A DNA stretch of 64,000 bases from an alpha proteobacterium SCGC AAA015-N04 (GTDB lineage Bacteria > Pseudomonadota > Alphaproteobacteria > Puniceispirillales > Marisalimonadaceae). The translations under genes and the position numbers were made by a program. The DNA lies in the NCBI GenBank assembly GCA_000383115.1, contig KB910588.1, positions 3,850 to 67,849 on the forward strand. The letters are read 5' to 3'. Below the pieces are notes generated by a model, which worked only from the letters and a program-made list of their open reading frames with translations, was not told the origin of the DNA and did no database searches. Numbering within the stretch: the first letter of the stretch is position 1; the number at the start of each line of letters is the position of its first letter. Of this stretch, positions 62,658 through 64,000 are shown piece after piece.

Positions 62658-63274
62658 GAAATTTCTAGTTTTATCTCTTGAAATCTTTTTAAAAACTTTT
62701 TTTCTACGTTTTTAGCTGATTGAACTTCTATAATTTGTTTTTTGAAATTCAAATTTGGTTTTTTTATAATTTGTGATGCTTCTTTATGTTTATAACCAGC
62801 TAAATCAACAGCTTCAAACCATGCTAAAGCCTTGTCAATTTTTTTAATTTTAGATTCTATTTGTTTCGGTAGAACAGCTGGTAATCCAAATCTAATAAAA
62901 ATTGCTTTCATTAAATTATCTTCAACAAATCGATAACTATTGTTAAGAGCGTATTTAAATGGTGTGATTAAGTCTCCAATTACATATTCTGGAGCATCAT
63001 GTAGAAGGGCTGCTAGATTCCACTTTTTATCCATGTTAGGGTATTCAATATTAAAAAGTTCTTCTACAAGAATAGAATGTTGAGCAACAGAGTATGGATG
63101 TTTACCAGTAGTTTGTCCATTCCATCTTGTAACTCTTGACAGTCCCAAAGCAATATCTTCAATTTCTATGTCCAATGGAGAGGGAGATAAAATATCCAGC
63201 TTGCGTCCTGATAACATTCTTTGCCAGGCTCTATGATTTAATTTTTTTATAGGTTTTGTATATTTAATTGTCAT
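62654..63274 (-). CDS. HD-domain phosphohydrolase, YfbR-like 5'-nucleotidase
   Basis: With the ATG at 63274 this is 206 residues. It has His-Ser-Ile-Leu-Val near Val-Ala-Gln, and Leu-Leu-His-Asp-Ala-Pro-Glu-Tyr-Val-Ile-Gly-Asp as the metal-binding HD pair. It resembles deoxynucleotide 5'-nucleotidases such as YfbR. A longer frame from 63388 adds a low-complexity hydrophobic stretch that overlaps the next gene, so I reject it. Confidence 0.82.
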   Translation of the reverse strand: MTIKYTKPIKKLNHRAWQRMLSGRKLDILSPSPLDIEIEDIALGLSRVTRWNGQTTGKHPYSVAQHSILVEELFNIEYPNMDKKWNLAALLHDAPEYVIGDLITPFKYALNNSYRFVEDNLMKAIFIRFGLPAVLPKQIESKIKKIDKALAWFEAVDLAGYKHKEASQIIKKPNLNFKKQIIEVQSAKNVEKKFLKRFQEIKLEIS

Positions 63275-63346
63275 TAATAAAAAATATATTGATTTATTAT
63301 AGATTAAATATAAAAGAGAAAAAAAAATTTTTTCAAGGTTTAAATT

Positions 63347-64000
63347 TTGGATTTTTATCAGGCACAAAATAAGTATAGACAAAAACAATTAAAAGTTATT
63401 TTTAATTCAGTTTTCAAATTAATATTATTTTGTTTTGTTTTTTTATGTGGTTGGTGGTTCGGTAATAGGGATAATTTAATTTTAATACAAGAGAACGAGA
63501 AAATTATTAATGAGTTTAATGAAAAAAAAAATAAGCTTGAAATACAATTAACTGACATAAGATTGAAATTGAAAGAAGCTAATTTGTCTCTTAGCACCCA
63601 AAATATTAGAGATAAAAACTCTAATTACGGAAGGGATGCTAAAAATATACTTGCATCTAGTTTGGCTAAAGGAGTTCCAGAAAAAATTATTATTGATAAT
63701 CTAAGATCATTGAGTAGTAACAAAATTTGTAATAATTTTAAGTATGAAGAATTAGCTGTATCAACTCAATCTTTTATACCTCCTCAAAACACATTAATAT
63801 TATTGTCAGGCAGTTTAAAGATTAAAGCAGAGGGAAACATTGACAATGAATTTGATACTTCACCTTACTTTATGCCTTCCAAACCTGTAAGAGTTGTCTT
63901 CATTTATTTAGGTAATAATGACATTGTTGAAGGAAATCTACCTATAAAAAAGGATATAATTGCAGGAAAATTTTCAGTAAAATTAGAAATTTTGAAATCT
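63347..64000 (+). CDS. Membrane-anchored coiled-coil protein, 5' part only
   Basis: The frame opens at TTG 63347 (SD AAGG eight bases upstream, stop at 63341-63343 just before) and runs off the window end. A membrane helix at about residues 20-33 (Leu-Ile-Leu-Phe-Cys-Phe-Val-Phe-Leu-Cys-Gly) is followed by a coiled coil of about 45 residues, then a mixed domain with Gly-Val-Pro-Glu-Lys-Ile. A short cytoplasmic tail and extracytoplasmic bulk are likely. I recognise no family; it is on the opposite strand and head to head with the HD gene. Confidence 0.65.
   Translation, partial: MDFYQAQNKYRQKQLKVIFNSVFKLILFCFVFLCGWWFGNRDNLILIQENEKIINEFNEKKNKLEIQLTDIRLKLKEANLSLSTQNIRDKNSNYGRDAKNILASSLAKGVPEKIIIDNLRSLSSNKICNNFKYEELAVSTQSFIPPQNTLILLSGSLKIKAEGNIDNEFDTSPYFMPSKPVRVVFIYLGNNDIVEGNLPIKKDIIAGKFSVKLEILKS

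Noticed and set aside
63275-63388. Longer N-terminus of the HD phosphohydrolase
   Set aside because: It would overlap the divergent gene at 63347 and adds only low-complexity hydrophobic residues.
63358-63597. 79-codon minus-strand frame with hydrophobic N-terminus
   Set aside because: It is antisense to the coiled-coil gene, which has coding character and an SD.
1-64000. CRISPR array, transposase, phage or toxin-antitoxin module
   Set aside because: No regularly spaced repeats, DDE-type transposase, phage structural genes or recognised TA families are seen in any frame.
5144-64000. Rho-independent terminators at gene ends
   Set aside because: T and A runs are everywhere in this AT-rich sequence, and I found no GC-rich stem plus T-run that stands out from background.

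Overview
The window is AT-rich (roughly 30 % G+C by eye, not counted), densely coded chromosomal DNA from an alphaproteobacterium, most likely a streamlined marine heterotroph of the SAR11 / HIMB59 / AEGEAN-169 kind. The evidence is the short intergenic gaps, the purB-purC-purS-purQ-purL-bolA-grxD order, a class II DAHP synthase, an ornithine-lipid pair, and many small catabolic enzymes (PhyH dioxygenases, SDRs, CoA transferase, GMC oxidoreductase). The exact clade cannot be fixed from the sequence alone.

Layout. 0-11.7 kb is catabolic and accessory. It has a cut-off PhyH dioxygenase, a BtuF-like binding protein, a TauE exporter, and a very tight minus-strand operon (MFS transporter, 52-aa ORF, DUF924, alpha/beta hydrolase, methyltransferase, CitE-like lyase). 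A second PhyH enzyme, a class II aldolase, a small heat-shock operon and a plus-strand SDR-SDR-DapA-like group follow. 11.7-15.3 kb is the least ordinary part. The ornithine-lipid genes olsB-olsA sit in gene-poor, decaying DNA between two minus-strand pieces of a tRNA-Arg gene, and an intact tRNA-Arg(TCT) lies on the plus strand. 15.3-19 kb is loosely packed, with a VOC protein, hibernation factor, MsrA and a broken epoxide hydrolase. 19-32.8 kb holds an epimerase, a MATE pump, a hydratase, the tesA / ABC-ATPase / FtsX-like permease group, an aldo-keto reductase, a beta-lactamase-fold hydrolase, threonine deaminase, a phosphoesterase and a photolyase. 32.9-41.8 kb is a second catabolic block: CoA transferase, GMC oxidoreductase, YghU-like GST, two SDRs, a DsbA-fold protein, a flavodoxin-fold protein, a beta-hydroxyacid dehydrogenase and a MaoC-like hydratase.

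41.8-64 kb is core metabolism. It carries glutathione reductase, DAHP synthase, an NAD pair (nicotinate phosphoribosyltransferase and NAD synthetase), gltX, cysS, trmJ and rpsD, then the minus-strand purine operon running into bolA and grxD. Methionine aminopeptidase, a CinA-type domain, rhomboid, panC, tRNA-Leu(TAA), an FMN hydroxyacid dehydrogenase, an HD phosphohydrolase and the start of a coiled-coil membrane protein complete it.

I see no phage, transposase, integrase, CRISPR array or recognisable defence system. The most unusual things are the split, inverted tRNA-Arg remnants around olsBA, the graded decay of several genes, and a set of tiny ORFs (29-57 aa) that are often translationally coupled to neighbours.
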